A stretch of DNA of 38,305 nt from Helochares maculicollis (GCA_033557835.1 JAWQRO010000474.1:1-38305), one strand, 5' to 3'; positions 1 through 11,700 are shown, counted from the stretch's first letter. Made by a program: numbers and translations. The notes: generated by a model not told the origin, from the sequence alone.

Positions 1-35
1 ATATGGGTTGAAATAGCTGCAAATGATGATGATGA

Positions 36-79
<44 letters not shown>

Positions 80-551
80 GTGTGTACGTATGTAAAATAA
101 CAATTGTAATTAATTATATTATTAAACATAATCTTAACACAATATAATCCTAACCTAATTTCCCCATAACAAGTCCCAACGATATTTTTCAATACCTATC
201 AAATAGTTTTTCTCAAAGTGTTTCATTGAAATTGCTGTTACTGATGTAAAAATGGGCAAAATCATTCATTTCTCGGGCACCATCTTCAAAAAAGCCGCCT
301 TGACTGAGCATTATGTGTATTATGTAATAGTACAACGAGAATGAGCTTTGGAATTCTTCCCGATTTACGTAAAACGCCGATTGCGAAATCTCGCGAGAGA
401 AGAAGAAGAAGAAGAAGAGCCGATCTTGTTACCTGACTGTCATTCAAAACTTGCGAATATTACAAGTCGCCATGTAAAAGTGAGGTTAAGCCGAAAAAAT
501 ACAAAACATTTTGCGCTGGGAAAGCGATGAAACCACACAAGACCGTCTAAA
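1..551. other. Left-edge flank and 5' region of the CCDC51-like gene
   Basis: There is no coding sequence I can support here. The stretch opens with a microsatellite (annotated separately) followed by AT-rich DNA. A short GAA-triplet run sits at about 398-418. The open frame just before the CCDC51 start (348-530) begins with TTG rather than ATG and is low-complexity, so I read it as leader or promoter DNA. The bases before the ATG at 552 (three A's) suit an insect start site. Confidence 0.5.
24..77. repeat. Compound microsatellite (ATG)n followed by (TA)n
   Basis: Four to five GAT/ATG triplets pass directly into about 19 TA dinucleotides, then TCTGTGTG. This is a simple sequence repeat and likely to vary in length between individuals. 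Confidence 0.95.
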
Positions 552-1373
552 ATGAGTCTTATGCGGATCAACAAGCAGCTCGTTAACCAAGTAAAAAATC
601 TAAAGTTGAACGTCGACGTAAATCAGTTTAAAAATGAAGTTTACTACAAGGTGAGCGCCATCAACGCTTGGTACACCCGCATAATAGGCTTAGATGAGGT
701 CAAATGCTACCAAGATCGGGTGGTGGCCCTGCAGGAGCGACTCTTGGAGGCCCAGGAGAACCGCAGGGCTATCGGGCAGAGCCTTGTTGAGATCCGACGC
801 AAATCCAACGACTTGCAGGACCAACTGCACAAAGTCAAGCGCCAGGAGGACCTCCAGAGGTTCTTGTACCTCATGAAGGAAGAGACCGAGGTCCTGAAAC
901 AAGAGCAGACCGTTTCCTCGCAGCTGTCCGATTGCGATAGGGAAGAGCGAGAAATATTCATAGCGTTCAGCAACGCCATCAGAGACTCGCACGAGAAGCA
1001 AAGGGCGCAGATCGAGTACAGCAAATATTTGAGTTTCATCCTGAGTATCACCGGGTCCTTCTTGGCGTTCCTCTACTGGACCATACGCAAGGAAGACTTG
1101 AAGACGTGCATGATCGAAAACATGCAGTCGTTAGGCGAGACGATCTCACCGCAACTACTCGACTTGCAGCAGAACCAAACCGAACTGAGCCGAGCTATTC
1201 AGATGATCAATCAGGAGAACCGCAAGCTCGTCAGTTTGGTGAACAGTTTGCAAGCGGGAACGAAGTATACCGATTTCGTTCAAATGTCCGATTCCGGTGG
1301 AGCTATGGGTAACGCTTTGATTTACGGCGGGGCCGCCTGCGTCGCTCTCATTTTGCTGCGGGCACTATTTTAA
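552..1373 (+). CDS. CCDC51: CCDC51/MITOK-like mitochondrial coiled-coil membrane protein
   Basis: A complete single-exon gene of 273 residues. The order of parts matches the CCDC51 family, known in mammals as the pore subunit MITOK of the mitochondrial ATP-sensitive potassium channel. A basic N-terminus (residues 1-25) could serve as a mitochondrial targeting sequence. The W-Y-T-R-I-I-G-L-D-E-V block lies at 40-50. A long coiled coil follows at about 52-125. The family signature S-D-C-D-R-E-E-R-E then F-S-N-A-I-R-D-S-H-E-K-Q lies at 126-150. A first membrane helix spans about 160-178, a second coil about 200-235, and a C-terminal helix about 254-271. It is shorter than the human protein (about 410 residues), mainly in the second coil region. 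The ATG at 552 is the first in frame and has an AAA context. The family match is firm; channel function in this animal is inferred from mammals. Confidence 0.85.
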   Translation: MSLMRINKQLVNQVKNLKLNVDVNQFKNEVYYKVSAINAWYTRIIGLDEVKCYQDRVVALQERLLEAQENRRAIGQSLVEIRRKSNDLQDQLHKVKRQEDLQRFLYLMKEETEVLKQEQTVSSQLSDCDREEREIFIAFSNAIRDSHEKQRAQIEYSKYLSFILSITGSFLAFLYWTIRKEDLKTCMIENMQSLGETISPQLLDLQQNQTELSRAIQMINQENRKLVSLVNSLQAGTKYTDFVQMSDSGGAMGNALIYGGAACVALILLRALF

Positions 1374-2119
1374 GTCATCCAAAGATATTTAGGCTTAAAT
1401 TTGTATACAATTGTAAAAATGTTATATTTATAGTTAGTTTTATAGGATTGTATAGGCGAAACGATGTGATAGTGAGACCCTTCGCGTGCTGTTTATACTA
1501 AAATATATTGATGACTTCATCTAACGAAACGCAGTATATCTATACAACCAAGAATATCATTCAAACTTGCCTCTGTGTCGCTCCTTCCGCTCTTGCATCA
1601 AACATCGCAGCTGCTGCAACGGAAACCGCTTATACTGTCTTAGCTTTTTCGTACATCGGATCATTGGCTGCCGCTTCTTTTTGCAGAAACCGCACTTAAT
1701 AAGCACTCTTTATCACATCTTTAAAAACAGATATATTACTAAGCAATGGGTGTTGCTTAGGAAGATAATTTGTAACGTAAATTTAATATATAGAACCAAA
1801 CATTTTGCACATAATGTATTCTTAGTACTAACCCACGCCTCATTTTTCTTACGCGAAACAAAATTTTACTCAAAAGAGCTTCTTTCCAAACACTTGAACA
1901 ATTGTTGTCCTTCTTCTTTCATTTTCGCCAATCAACCAATAGAATCGCGCGTAAGGCTTAGTCGCGCGTAGCGCCATCTATTCAAAGTGCCGTCAATGAC
2001 GCCGTTGACGGGTTTGATTGTTTACAATATTTCATTTAATCCCGCGATCAAGTCGCCTGTTCGGCCCCAAAACAATTATAAGCGCGTCGCAAAGCGTCCA
2101 CCCAAGAAATACTCCACAA
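1374..2119. other. CCDC51 3' flank and intergenic DNA
   Basis: The first ~130 bases after the stop are AT-rich and include the AATATA variant near 1502, a possible weak poly(A) signal. The open frames at 1508-1699 and 1567-1971 show no family features and overlap in different frames, so they are not annotated. From about 1940 the base composition becomes more GC-rich, with GCGCCATC and CGCG words, which could be promoter DNA for the unexplained exon-like stretch that follows. Confidence 0.45.
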
Positions 2120-2321
2120 GCAATTTTCTCTATAATTCAAGCTGAGAAAAGCCTCGAAAAGTGAGAATCGTTAATACACTAGTTTATAATTTCACCTGAA
2201 ATAATGGTTCCGCCTCTAGAAGTCGCACAAGGCTGTTTGGATCAACAATGCGGGGACCATAAAACTGAAACAGGAACGTAGCTACAGAAGTGGTCAACAG
2301 ACTGGGAAATTTGCTAAAAGA
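2120..2321 (+). other. Possible orphan first exon ending at a GTAAG donor
   Basis: An ATG at 2204 opens a 25-codon frame that stops at 2279-2281. The bases just after it read A-T-E-V-V-N-R-L-G-N-L-L-K-E in another frame and end at a consensus GTAAG splice donor (intron would start at 2322). The stretch therefore looks like a transcribed exon, either a leader exon with a small upstream ORF or a coding exon disturbed by a frameshift. I do not recognise the peptide, and no acceptor exon could be assigned. It lies tail to tail with HDAC3. Confidence 0.25.
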
Positions 2322-2676
2322 AGGTAAGACGATTGTATCATAAACGTTCTATTTTTACATTCATTTCATATCGTCAGATTATATAAGAACGAAACGCTCT
2401 TCCTTGGGAATAGAATTTTAAAGTACTGAAAACAATGTTGTTGATCGTGCAACAGCTAACTTGATTTGTTGGTAATAACCAATTCGACCTAGTTGAGTTC
2501 GTCTGCCCAAACGTGCTTCGTAAAATAAAAACAGGGCAAATCATAAAAATAAAATTTACTATCGGTACTTATTTGATGATAAAACGTAGGAAAACTTATA
2601 AATATATGTATAAAAAAAATCGTAGAATCGTTCGTCACGTAATACAAGTAATTGTTTGTTTAAGTAATAGACTTTG

Positions 2677-4255
2677 CTAGGACGCTTCAGCATCGGGCTT
2701 ATCTTGATCTTTATCACCGTCGTAAAATTCGTTCTTCGGCTCCACCAGTTGGTCGTCAAGGTCTTGGCTGATTCGCACGTCCGGATCATCTTCCTCGGTT
2801 TCTTTATCTTCCTCTTTGATAGCGTCGGGGGGAATGTCGTGCATCTGTACGCTCGGTGAATTCGCAATGAGCTTCAAATTGTCGTGAACGTACCTGAAAT
2901 GTCACGCATAATTGATTTGTGCAATTCGGATGTTACAACCAAGCATGCAAGGGCAAAGTGCTTACTTGGAAATCGTTTCTAAATAAGCCCTGGAATTTGC
3001 GTTCTCTTGCCTAGTCACGACCTCCGGATGCAGGCAGAAATCAGGCGAGAAAAATTCGAAATATTCCGTGTAGGGAAGTTCGTTCGATATCTGCTCGTCC
3101 ACCAGGAGCGACGTTTCGTACGTCCAACACCTTGCGACGTTCCGTAACGTGTAGCCACCCCCACCAACTACTAACGTAGGGATATTCAAGTCTTTTACGA
3201 ACTTAACACACTCGCCGTGTCCTTTCGTGCTCAGGGAGAAACACCCTAATCTAGAGGAAAAAGCAAACGGGTTATTTTGTTTTGTGTCGCACTCTCGTCA
3301 ACGCACCTGTCGTTCGCCAGGGAATCTGCGCCGCATTGCAAAACAATAGCAGTAGGCTGGTAAAACTCCATTACGCTGGATATGACCGGTTTAAACACAA
3401 GCCAATAACTGTGGTCGTCAATGCCCTCCTTCAAAGGAACGTTAACGGAATAGTATCGCCCGCTTTCCGCTCCGATTTCGTACATGTCTCCCGTGCCCGG
3501 AAAGAAGTAATTTCCGTACTTGTGGAAGCTCACGGTCATCACTCGGTCCGTTAGGTAAAACGCCTCCTGCACGCCGTCTCCGTGATGGACGTCTATATCT
3601 ATGTATAGCACCCTCGGGTGGTATTTGAGCAACTCCAGAATAGCGATGACAATGTCGTTTACGTAGCAAAATCCGGACGCTTCATATTTCTTGGCGTGAT
3701 GCAGGCCTCCAGACCAGTTTATTGCAATATCACAGAGGTTATTGTTGAGTTTCATGGCTCCCTCCAGGGACGCCCCCGTGTACATGGAGCAAAAATCGAA
3801 CAAACCAGAGAAGACAGGGCAGTCATCACCAACGTTATAGTGGCTTAGGCTTTTCGTGTAGGTCTGTATGTTTTGCGGGGTCACTTTCTGCAGAAAATCT
3901 GCAACCAAAATGATTGTACGTCATTCGAGATATTTCTGGGCTCGTTATTTCGACTACATTATTAATAAGTCATTCATCGGTATCAATATAAGAAACTCTC
4001 GCCTCCATACAACGCATGAAGTGTGAGGCGAATCCAAACACATACGTTACCTATGTATTCGTCGGAATGAAATCTGCACATATCGTGGGCGGTAGCCTTG
4101 TAAGGCCTGTATATCTGCATCCTCTTGTGCAGCCCATAATTCAACACCAGGCTGTGAATAACGGACAAACGGTGCGGCTTCATCGGGTGCCCAGTTCCAT
4201 AGTGGAAATTCCCAACTTCGGGATTGTAGAAGTACGAAACTTTCTTGGTGGACAT
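2677..4255 (-). CDS. HDAC3: Histone deacetylase 3 (class I, zinc-dependent)
   Basis: A complete gene with CDS exons 4051-4255, 3307-3898, 2966-3250 and 2677-2893. All introns are GT-AG (152, 56 and 72 bp) and phases match, giving 432 residues against 428 in human. HDAC3 removes acetyl groups from histone lysines as the catalytic core of NCoR/SMRT corepressor complexes. Class I catalytic features are intact: the H135-H136 pair, zinc ligands D171, H173 and D260, and the transition-state tyrosine Y299 in GGGGY. The start MSTKKVSYFYNPEVGNFHYG and the tail ending in NEFYDGD are specific to HDAC3 rather than HDAC1/2/8. The ATG at 4255 gives the usual family N-terminus; the open frame continues 16 codons upstream but only from a TTG. 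Exon 4 begins with GTACGT directly after the acceptor AG, so a donor-like motif overlaps the acceptor. Confidence 0.96.
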
Positions 4256-4339
4256 GTCTCTCAAAAAAAAATCAGTTCGCCCAAAAATGCGCAAAGAAAA
4301 CAACGAAACTATTCAACTAACAAGTCCACGATTTTGAGG

Positions 4340-4429
4340 TTATGAGAGGTACTCTTTATACAAATAAATAAAAAGCAAGAACAAAGCCACTAGGAGTAAA
4401 CGTTTGGTCAGGTGGAACCTATCTTTCAT
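4340..4429 (-). CDS. Possible 29-residue membrane micro-ORF upstream of HDAC3
   Basis: An ATG at 4429 opens 29 codons: a basic start (M-K-D-R-F-H-L-T-K-R), then a strongly hydrophobic run L-L-L-V-A-L-F-L-L-F-I-Y-L-Y, then K-E-Y-L-S and a stop 84 bp before the HDAC3 ATG. The same frame extends further 5' to an ATG at 4645 (101 residues), but that part looks like random sequence. It could be an upstream ORF in the HDAC3 leader, a small transmembrane protein, or chance. I do not recognise a homologue. Confidence 0.25.
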   Translation of the reverse strand: MKDRFHLTKRLLLVALFLLFIYLYKEYLS

Positions 4430-5163
4430 AATTACATTATTTCTCTTTAGTGAATTCGTGTTAATTCGTGCTACGAACAAAAAGTTTTGACAGGAGACGC
4501 CGACATGTTTGTTAGGTGAAGTCAGCGGCGTATTGACACGCGCGGGCTTCACGTTCGTTTCGTTTGGTCGTGATTGGCCCGCGCTCGTCATGCTGTAGAT
4601 GGCAGGCAGCTCTGCTAAATGTTTTGTGACGCACTTTGGCTCCATTCAAACAGGTTTCTATGGCCCTTAGAGGCGCCCTTTGGAAGTTTACGGCTACCAG
4701 GGCACTCACTTTCCATGTTTCAAGATCGGGACGCTTTTATAAAAACAACTGGAGGTGCACTGCATTTTATATTTATTTCTTCAACGATCAATACATTATT
4801 TACAATTACAATCAAGTTGGATGATGTAAAAATATTGTACTAAGGCTTACACACTAATTAAAAATAACGTTTAAAAAAACCGTTTGATTGCCTCGCTAAA
4901 ATGGCAATTTACGGTATAATTCGGATGATTCAGCTACTCTCCTCGAAGCGTTCGGCCTCTCGTTTCAAACATTCAACCCCAAACAGTCGGTTGGCTTAAA
5001 TAAATAGGTACTTAGAATGCACTTATATTACAAATTTGATACTCTTACGTAGTCTAATACTTGAGTATTGTTCAACTAAAATCGTAGTCAGGCTTTGGTT
5101 CAATCGTTCAATCAATTTCCTGAACGAAATCGATTAAACGGGATTAGCGTGCAAATAGTTAGT
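4430..5163. other. HDAC3 5' flank and 3' region of the MFS gene
   Basis: No protein could be supported. On the minus strand an AATAAA lies at 4772-4777, suitably placed as a poly(A) signal for the MFS transporter whose stop is at 5164. The MFS 3' end and the HDAC3 promoter are therefore close together. The overlapping small open frames around 4512-4843 do not look coding. Confidence 0.4.
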
Positions 5164-7015
5164 CTAAAGCCTGCTACTTTCGACTTGTAACCTAGGCAAG
5201 TGCTTTCCATTTTGCATTGTGATCGTCGGAAGGTTCGTTTCGTCGGCGGTCGTGAAAATATTGTTGTCATGTCCGTAATCCGTCTTCTCTTCGTCCACCT
5301 GCTTGGGGCCTTCCATGAGGAACAAGGTGAGCAAGAACATGATGGAACTAATACCGTAGAAGCCGGCGTAGAAGACGTACAAACTCTCCCGAAAACCGAC
5401 GCTTTTGGAGAGCGGCTCCACGAGGATGGGTAAGTTGCCCCCGATGTTGTTCATCACGAACAGGAAGATGCCGATGAGGGTCGAACGAACGTGCAGAGGC
5501 ACGATTTCCACCAATATGGCGAAGAGGATTCCGAACCACATTTCAGCTGAAAGCAGAACGAACATCAAAACGTTAAAGCTGGCGAGTGTGTATAAATATG
5601 AGAGGGTTTCGTTGTGAAGTTTGTTTGACTTGGCCAAGCCAAACGGGAAATCAGCTTACCGAACAGATAGGAGATGCCCAACGTGATCATGGCCCAAGTG
5701 GGTCCGAAGTAGACGCTACCGAAAGCGAAAGGGGTGGCGATGAGCTGGCTGACGGCCAGGCAGGCGACTCTGGACCTGATTCCTAGTTTGGCTACGAATT
5801 TGTCCGAGACGACCCCTCCCAAGACGACTCCTACGCTCCCTATCCCGATGGTCACCGCGAAGAGCCACCATCCCAGGTCGTAGTCTGGGAAGTAGGTTTG
5901 GTAGTAAAGGTCGCAGTTGTAAGCGAAGCACATTCCACCTAAAATCGATTGTTTTAGCCGTCGTTTGAAAAGCAGCCTTTGTTACGTACCGCAGTGACGG
6001 ATCGAAGCGGCCAAGCAGAGCATGATAATCCTTGGCTCGGCGACTACGTTCCAAATGGTGATTTTCTTTCCGTCTTTGTTGGCAGCGTCCTCGCCTATGG
6101 ATTGCCTTTCCGGCTCCTTTAGGGTGAAGAACGTCAAAATCGCCATGATCACAGCGATTATCCCCGCTCCGTAATAGGTGATTCTCCAGCCCTGAAATTG
6201 TTGGAATCGTAAAACGGTGATGATTTGCAACCAGCGGAGGTCTTACCAATTCGAAATAGTTCATGGGGGGGATGTAACGGCCGACTGGGAATGCGATGCC
6301 GTAACCGCCGTAGATGCCCCAGTTGAAGATGGACATCACCAGGGCTCTCTTCTCTTCAGGGAAGATATCGGATAGGATTCCTGTCGCCAAAGGGTTGCAG
6401 CCGGATTCTCCCGCGGCCATTATCATCCTCAGGAGGACCAGATGCCAATATTCCTTCACTCCCCCAGTTGCTATCATAGCGACGGCGAAAACTAAAGTGC
6501 AGATCGCCAACATCCTGACTCGGTTCCACCTATCGGCGGCGAAACCCAGAGCGACGCCCACTATGGTGAAGACCGCTATGAAGCTGGGCCCGGCCAAAAT
6601 CTGGTAGTCCAGACCTAAGCCGTTGCGGTTCCACTCGCAATATGGAGTTCCGTTCAAGTTATACGATAAACATCTGCAACAAAACTGACGGTAAATAATT
6701 GAACGTAAAACCATGGTAATCAATTTCTGAAATCGTTACATACAGTAGGTTGTATTATCTCTTGTAGCGTAGCTTTGAAGTGACTTACGTGTCGGAATTG
6801 TTGGCCGTGGAGCACAGGACGGGTAGTTGAGACAGGTGCATTTCTGTGTTGTTCAATTGGCAAGATATGTCCCCGTAGCTGAGGTCTATCGCCATCGCCT
6901 TTGACGTAACCCCTATCAAGTAATGGCCCAATTCTCCCATGATGTACCCGATGGAGACTATGGCCAAGACGTAGGGTTGGTACAAGAAGCTGAGCTTTTC
7001 CTTTAGTTGCATCAT
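5164..7015 (-). CDS. Major facilitator superfamily transporter, spinster-like
   Basis: A complete five-exon CDS: 6789-7015, 6247-6673, 5990-6191, 5660-5938 and 5164-5546. All introns are GT-AG (115, 55, 51 and 113 bp) and phases match, giving 505 residues, a usual MFS length with about 12 hydrophobic segments. The first helix is near residues 13-36. The next loop carries three N-glycosylation sequons (N55, N72, N83), as expected for a lumenal or outside loop. The MFS motif A, G-F-A-A-D-R-W-N-R, is at 119-127. The R-M-I-M-A-A-G-E-S-G-C-N-P block near 158-170 and the D-I-F-P-E-E-K-R-A block resemble spinster (Spns) and related organic-anion carriers. A second motif A-like G-G-V-V-S-D-K lies in the C half. 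The ATG at 7015 is followed by a second at 7012; an acceptor AG at 7023-7024 just upstream implies a 5' leader intron. MFS membership is firm; substrate and exact subfamily are not known. Confidence 0.85.
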
Positions 7016-7024
7016 TTTGATTCT

Positions 7025-8669
7025 GGAATACAAACCAAACTATATCTGATATTTGCGCTGTTAATTTCGATAGTTTCAAACATTTTTAATCGTAATTGTA
7101 TTTGAAGGCAAATTCTTGTGTGGAATGATTTATGTTCTCGTTTTAATAATGCCAGTAAGAAAGTTTCTTGTAACTAGAAACTAAAATGTCACTCTGAGGG
7201 CTGTACGCTCATTTTGAGTTTAGTGATTGTTTCGTTTAGGCGAAGCTAAAATTTGGGCAATTGTGTGCAAGTGGAACCCGAAGCGATGACAATTTTAATT
7301 TCTATTCTCAGAGTTAGGCAGTCCATCGCTTTTGTTTTGAGTGCTCCCTACGACATAAATCGCGGTTAAACTAAATAAATAATCATTTACCCTTTGTGTA
7401 GAGAACTTAAATTGCTTTCAATGTTCCGCAACGTCGCTGCGCAGCTTGTGTGTCCACCACCGATTAGTTGAAATATTCAGATAAACGCCAATTTTGATTT
7501 GATACCATGGAATTGATAGTGTATTGTACTATTTTTTGCTTCCAATTTACGTAATAAATTTAAATATATATATTTAAAAATCCACGAGTATAAAAACAGT
7601 CAAGGGGAAATTACACATAAACTGACGTGTAGGCAACCAACAGTACGCGATGTTGCAAAGCGGGTTGCCTAAGTCGACGCCTGCTGCATTAAGGGTATTG
7701 CTTATTCGCACACAAGGCAGTGGTCGGCGCTTAATTTGAAGACGCGGGCCCTTATGGCTAATTTGGTGGTCTCCTCTCGACATTCTCGCATACGGGACCG
7801 CTTAAATAAATGGTTGGATCGTTTGACGCTTGAAGGGCATAAAGAGGAGCGATGAAATGTGCTAATTGATGGGTACGTGCGGAAAAAGGCAACACGATCG
7901 ACCCGAGGAAATGAATATTTAATTTATATTTAATGTCTTAGTAATAGTTACGCGGATAAATACAGATGTTAGGCGATCGGCAAAAAATCAAACAATGGCT
8001 CGGCGATGCTGCGGAATCGTTGAAAAATGAAATGAATGGAAAAATAACTAAATTTATGTGCATTTAATGTGCTGTCTTACTCACAATAGGCCTTGACGAA
8101 ATGCAGAATATCTTTTAAGCGATTTCTATTAATATACGCTTCGAAGTTTTCAATCACGAAACAAATTTCTCGCACATTCTTACGCGTCCTCCACGTTTAC
8201 GCCTCTTCCACTTCGTCACCATAGCGAGGGGGTGCCTACAAACAATTTTTTAAGCGCGGAGCCCCATTATGTTAATTCCAGTAGTAGCCATGGCAATGGA
8301 TTTTACGCTAGGATACTTTGCGTAAGATTCGATGCTGTAATACCATAACATTAACCTTTGAATAGAGACGACCTTAATTTGTTAATTCATAATTAGTCTT
8401 TCTCGGGTTAATAGAACGAGAGTAAAAGCGGACAATGGCTTTGCGTCTCGCGTTACGGGATCTTTTTTTGCGTTCTCTACACGATCACGAACACCTTGAG
8501 ATTTTGACTCTAGTTCCGGATCGATCCAATTGTGGAAACCACCGGAAGTGCGACTTTACCTACCCGGGTTTGAAAATGTCTCTGTTGCAACTGTAGTAGA
8601 TTTAGCAGAACTATAATGTTTTAATTAATACATTGTGTTGAGTACAAGTCTGAGGATATTTTTTTATAG
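7025..8669. other. Intergenic DNA upstream of the MFS gene
   Basis: This should hold the leader exon and promoter of the minus-strand MFS gene, but I cannot place them. An AT palindrome (AAATATATATATTTAAA) lies near 7560. At about 8505-8605 there is a diverged copy of the GGAAGT-containing repeat seen again at 16-19 kb. The open frame at 7574-7783 has no family features. Confidence 0.35.
8505..8605 (+). repeat. Diverged outlying copy of the 16-19 kb dispersed repeat
   Basis: The string ACCACCGGAAGTGC, then TTTACCTACCC, then TTTGAAAATG matches in order the blocks ACCATCGGAAGTAC / TTTACCTACACAG / TTTGAACATTT at about 17427-17468 and the related copies near 18620 and 19280. This shows the repeat family is dispersed and not confined to the main cluster. 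Confidence 0.5.
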
Positions 8670-8718
8670 GTAGCGCAGGATGAAGCCCGAGAGCGGATCG
8701 GAAGGACCAACAGAAACG
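8670..8718 (+). other. Possible leader exon with small ORF (candidate UNC93 5' exon)
   Basis: A T-rich run ending in ATAG precedes GTAGCGCAGG and an ATG at 8680. Thirteen open codons (M-K-P-E-S-G-S-E-G-P-T-E-T) follow and end exactly at a GTGAGT donor. Joined to the UNC93 exon at 22662 the frame would close after seven more codons, so it would be an upstream ORF in a leader, not an N-terminus. It may equally be chance or belong to an unseen transcript. Confidence 0.2.
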
Positions 8719-11700
8719 GTGAGTTTTGCGTATTGATTCTATAATTTTAAGCGGAGTCGGACTAAAAAATCGAGAGGAAAAAACGTACAAGTCAACCTTG
8801 AAATTATTCCATAATTACACAATTGTTTTTGCTCGTTGGGTCATTAGGAAACTGGAGCACTCGAAATACGTCTTCCTGGTTCGCTGAACCTCCGCAGCCG
8901 CAGCAGCGGCAGCGGCAAGGCCCATCAGCCTTGAACGTTTTCAATATATTTTCCCTAAATGGCGTTGCCCAACGGGTTTTTGCCCATCTCGCCAATCCAC
9001 CTGCCGAAAACTTGCATAACCGAGAAGAAATTCTAACAGTGGGACGACGAGCTGACGTCACTTTGGCTTTGCGAAGCGAGAAGATTAATTACCGGACGAA
9101 ATCGTGGTGATTGGGATGCACCCAATGGAACGAGATGAAAGTGAACCCAAGTTGGGCGCACTGCTCCATTAGGTAAAAGGAGGCTATCACTGGGAAATCC
9201 CCGGTTCAACGACTGGTCAGACTCAGGCCTACACTTTGCGATCGTTTTTTTGAGAAATCACGAGATACCACAATTAATCTAGCGACATGTTTCCCCCGTT
9301 CCTGAGCGCTCACTCAACTGCCGTAATGATAATAATAAGCGGAAGAAAATTGCACGGCAGGTATTAGAAGCGAGACTTGCAAACCAGGCCGAATTGGCCA
9401 TATTCCGTTTTTAGAGGAAGGCATCGCCAAAGCGGAAAACAACATACAAGGTACTCACTTCGCTGCCAATAATCACAAAAAAGGCACTGATGGGCTGCGG
9501 AACAACACACTAACAGTAGCACTATAACAACTTTTTTTTGCAATGGCCCACAAAAAACCAGCTGCTAATGCTCGAGCCCCGTCTTAACCCTGCTGGCACC
9601 GTAACACCACTGGAGAGTGAAGATCGCAATCTTCATCCAGTATAGCTTTCCACCGAGCTACCACCTCCACCATTATCTCGCTCTCCGTGGCTAACCTTAA
9701 TTGCATAGGTACCACTTTCAGTCGCCGGGCTTTGGGTTTCCAGCAACCTCTATTGTTGTTACTGTATATACGCTGCAACGGCTGTCTTACTCCAACACCT
9801 GGTGCTGAATTCGCGGGCGGCCCGGTCGCCCCGCTTGCTAGAGAGAACGAGAAAGCGCCACCGGTCTTCCAAAAGAAGATTGGGTACCATCGCAACTGGT
9901 TTTTCATTGAAAAATGCTAAACGACTTGGGAATTTCGAATCACCTGACGAGCTTTTTCTACTTCGGCTCGACACATTTTTACCTTTGGCTCGACATATTT
10001 CGGCCGCTCCGTCATACGCGCGGTACTACCGCCGTACTATAACACTTGCACATCGAGATAACGCCAGTAATTTAATCTAAGGCTATGCCTATTTTAACCC
10101 GGATTGCCTTGACACCCAAGACCTTACCGTGCATTTTATTTGTTGTTCCTTGCAATGGGTACTGCCAATTTTCGAAGCACCAAGAGAGTACCTCAAAGAC
10201 CCAGCGCGGCAAAAACAACGCTAATAATATTAATGATTGCAATTCAAGGAAGTTATTTGCCGTCTTAATTAGCAACCACTTTTACGATCGTATTGTTTTT
10301 ATGTAATGCATATAAATAATTGATAAATTCATATTCATTATTTTCTAATTATACCGGCTATAAACATATTTTCGTGCTTGAAAACATTTTGGCAAACTAC
10401 CATTAAATCATTATTTTTTCAAAGCGTGACTCTTACAACGTTTCAATTATTTCTGGACTCCCAGGCAGGCACGGAACGGCTCGGCTTAGTTCTTTTCGAT
10501 TAATTCCTTTGTCTATCCACGTTGGTACTACTACCATCGGCTATTAACAAGTGCTAATGGCAAAATTTGCACATTGGTCATTTGAAATTTCCCCTCGACG
10601 TACTTGATGCACGTTTGATGAGTCTGTAAACAAGTCTTAATGTTGTGTACATATCTACCACAATTGTCGCATATACGTGAATCACCTGGTGAATTGGGAA
10701 TTTTCTCGCTTCGTTTCTTGGAGTGTTTGCAAAATTTTACGGAATAAATTAGGGTTAGGATTGGTTAATGTGAGATATGTGGATTTTCGCTTCCGCTGGA
10801 GTGTTTTGTTGAAGTTGTCGACCTCGAGGTTTGCTGCTTGTTTGAAATAATGAACTTGCTGGTGACGTTTGAAAAAATCCTTTCGATTCATTCCTCACTG
10901 CGACACAATTCTTAGTACGCATCGCTGCCTTGCGGTACTACTGCAAACGACCGGGATTTTTCACCTCCGCTTCTGGAATTCGTTGCCTTCGACTTACCCA
11001 CCGCGCAAAATTACTCGAAATCTAAAACAGTGTTATAGACTGTAATAAGTGGGGCTTAACCTGCATGGTTTTTCAACTTTGGGGCCTGTAACAAATTTGC
11101 GGTGTTTTTAATCATCCTGAAAGGCAGGGAGGAAGTAAAAAATCGCACGAGGTTGAAAGTCTTCAGACGCGGAATTTCTCCAGGGGAATGGTCGGGAAGC
11201 CCCCGATTCGATTAGAGAGTGATGCCGCTTAAATCTACTTGGAAGCTGCAGGAAAACCCCGAATCCGAGCGGCTACAGAACCGCATTCACGCATTTGCCG
11301 ACGAGAAACTCGTAGTCGAAGGGGCGACCGAGACCGGAGGCCGGTTACTTACCTTAATAACAACATAATGCTTCTGCTTCTGGATCAGAAACACTCGAGC
11401 AGATTAGTCAGGAAATAACGCAGACAAGCCGCAAAGTTTTGTAGTTTTGCCGTTCTGAGGTGGCTTCTGCTCTTCACGGAATATTGTTTTCGCTGTTCGC
11501 TGATCTCCGGACTTGATTTATTAGCTTTAGAAACTTTGTTATTAACTGCGAGTAATCCACTCTCCTGCATTTTGCCATCTTCTATTCAATTACACGCTAT
11601 CAAAATTACTGAACTCTCTCCTGGAGATTCTCAATTCTAACCTCTCCCATTGTTTGCCTCATATAAATATGTCATAGATTGCTTCGTCTGGTTTGTCTAA

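Noticed and set aside
348..530. 60-codon frame before CCDC51
   Set aside because: It starts at TTG, contains a GAA-triplet run, and is not in a position or phase to extend CCDC51, which starts well at 552.
1567..1971. 134-codon frame after CCDC51
   Set aside because: No family features, overlaps another frame, and falls in an AT-rich 3' flank.
8823..9110. 95-codon Pro/Gln-containing frame
   Set aside because: It begins at TTG, overlaps an equally long antisense frame, and has no domain; the Gln-rich part is a short CAG/CGG run.
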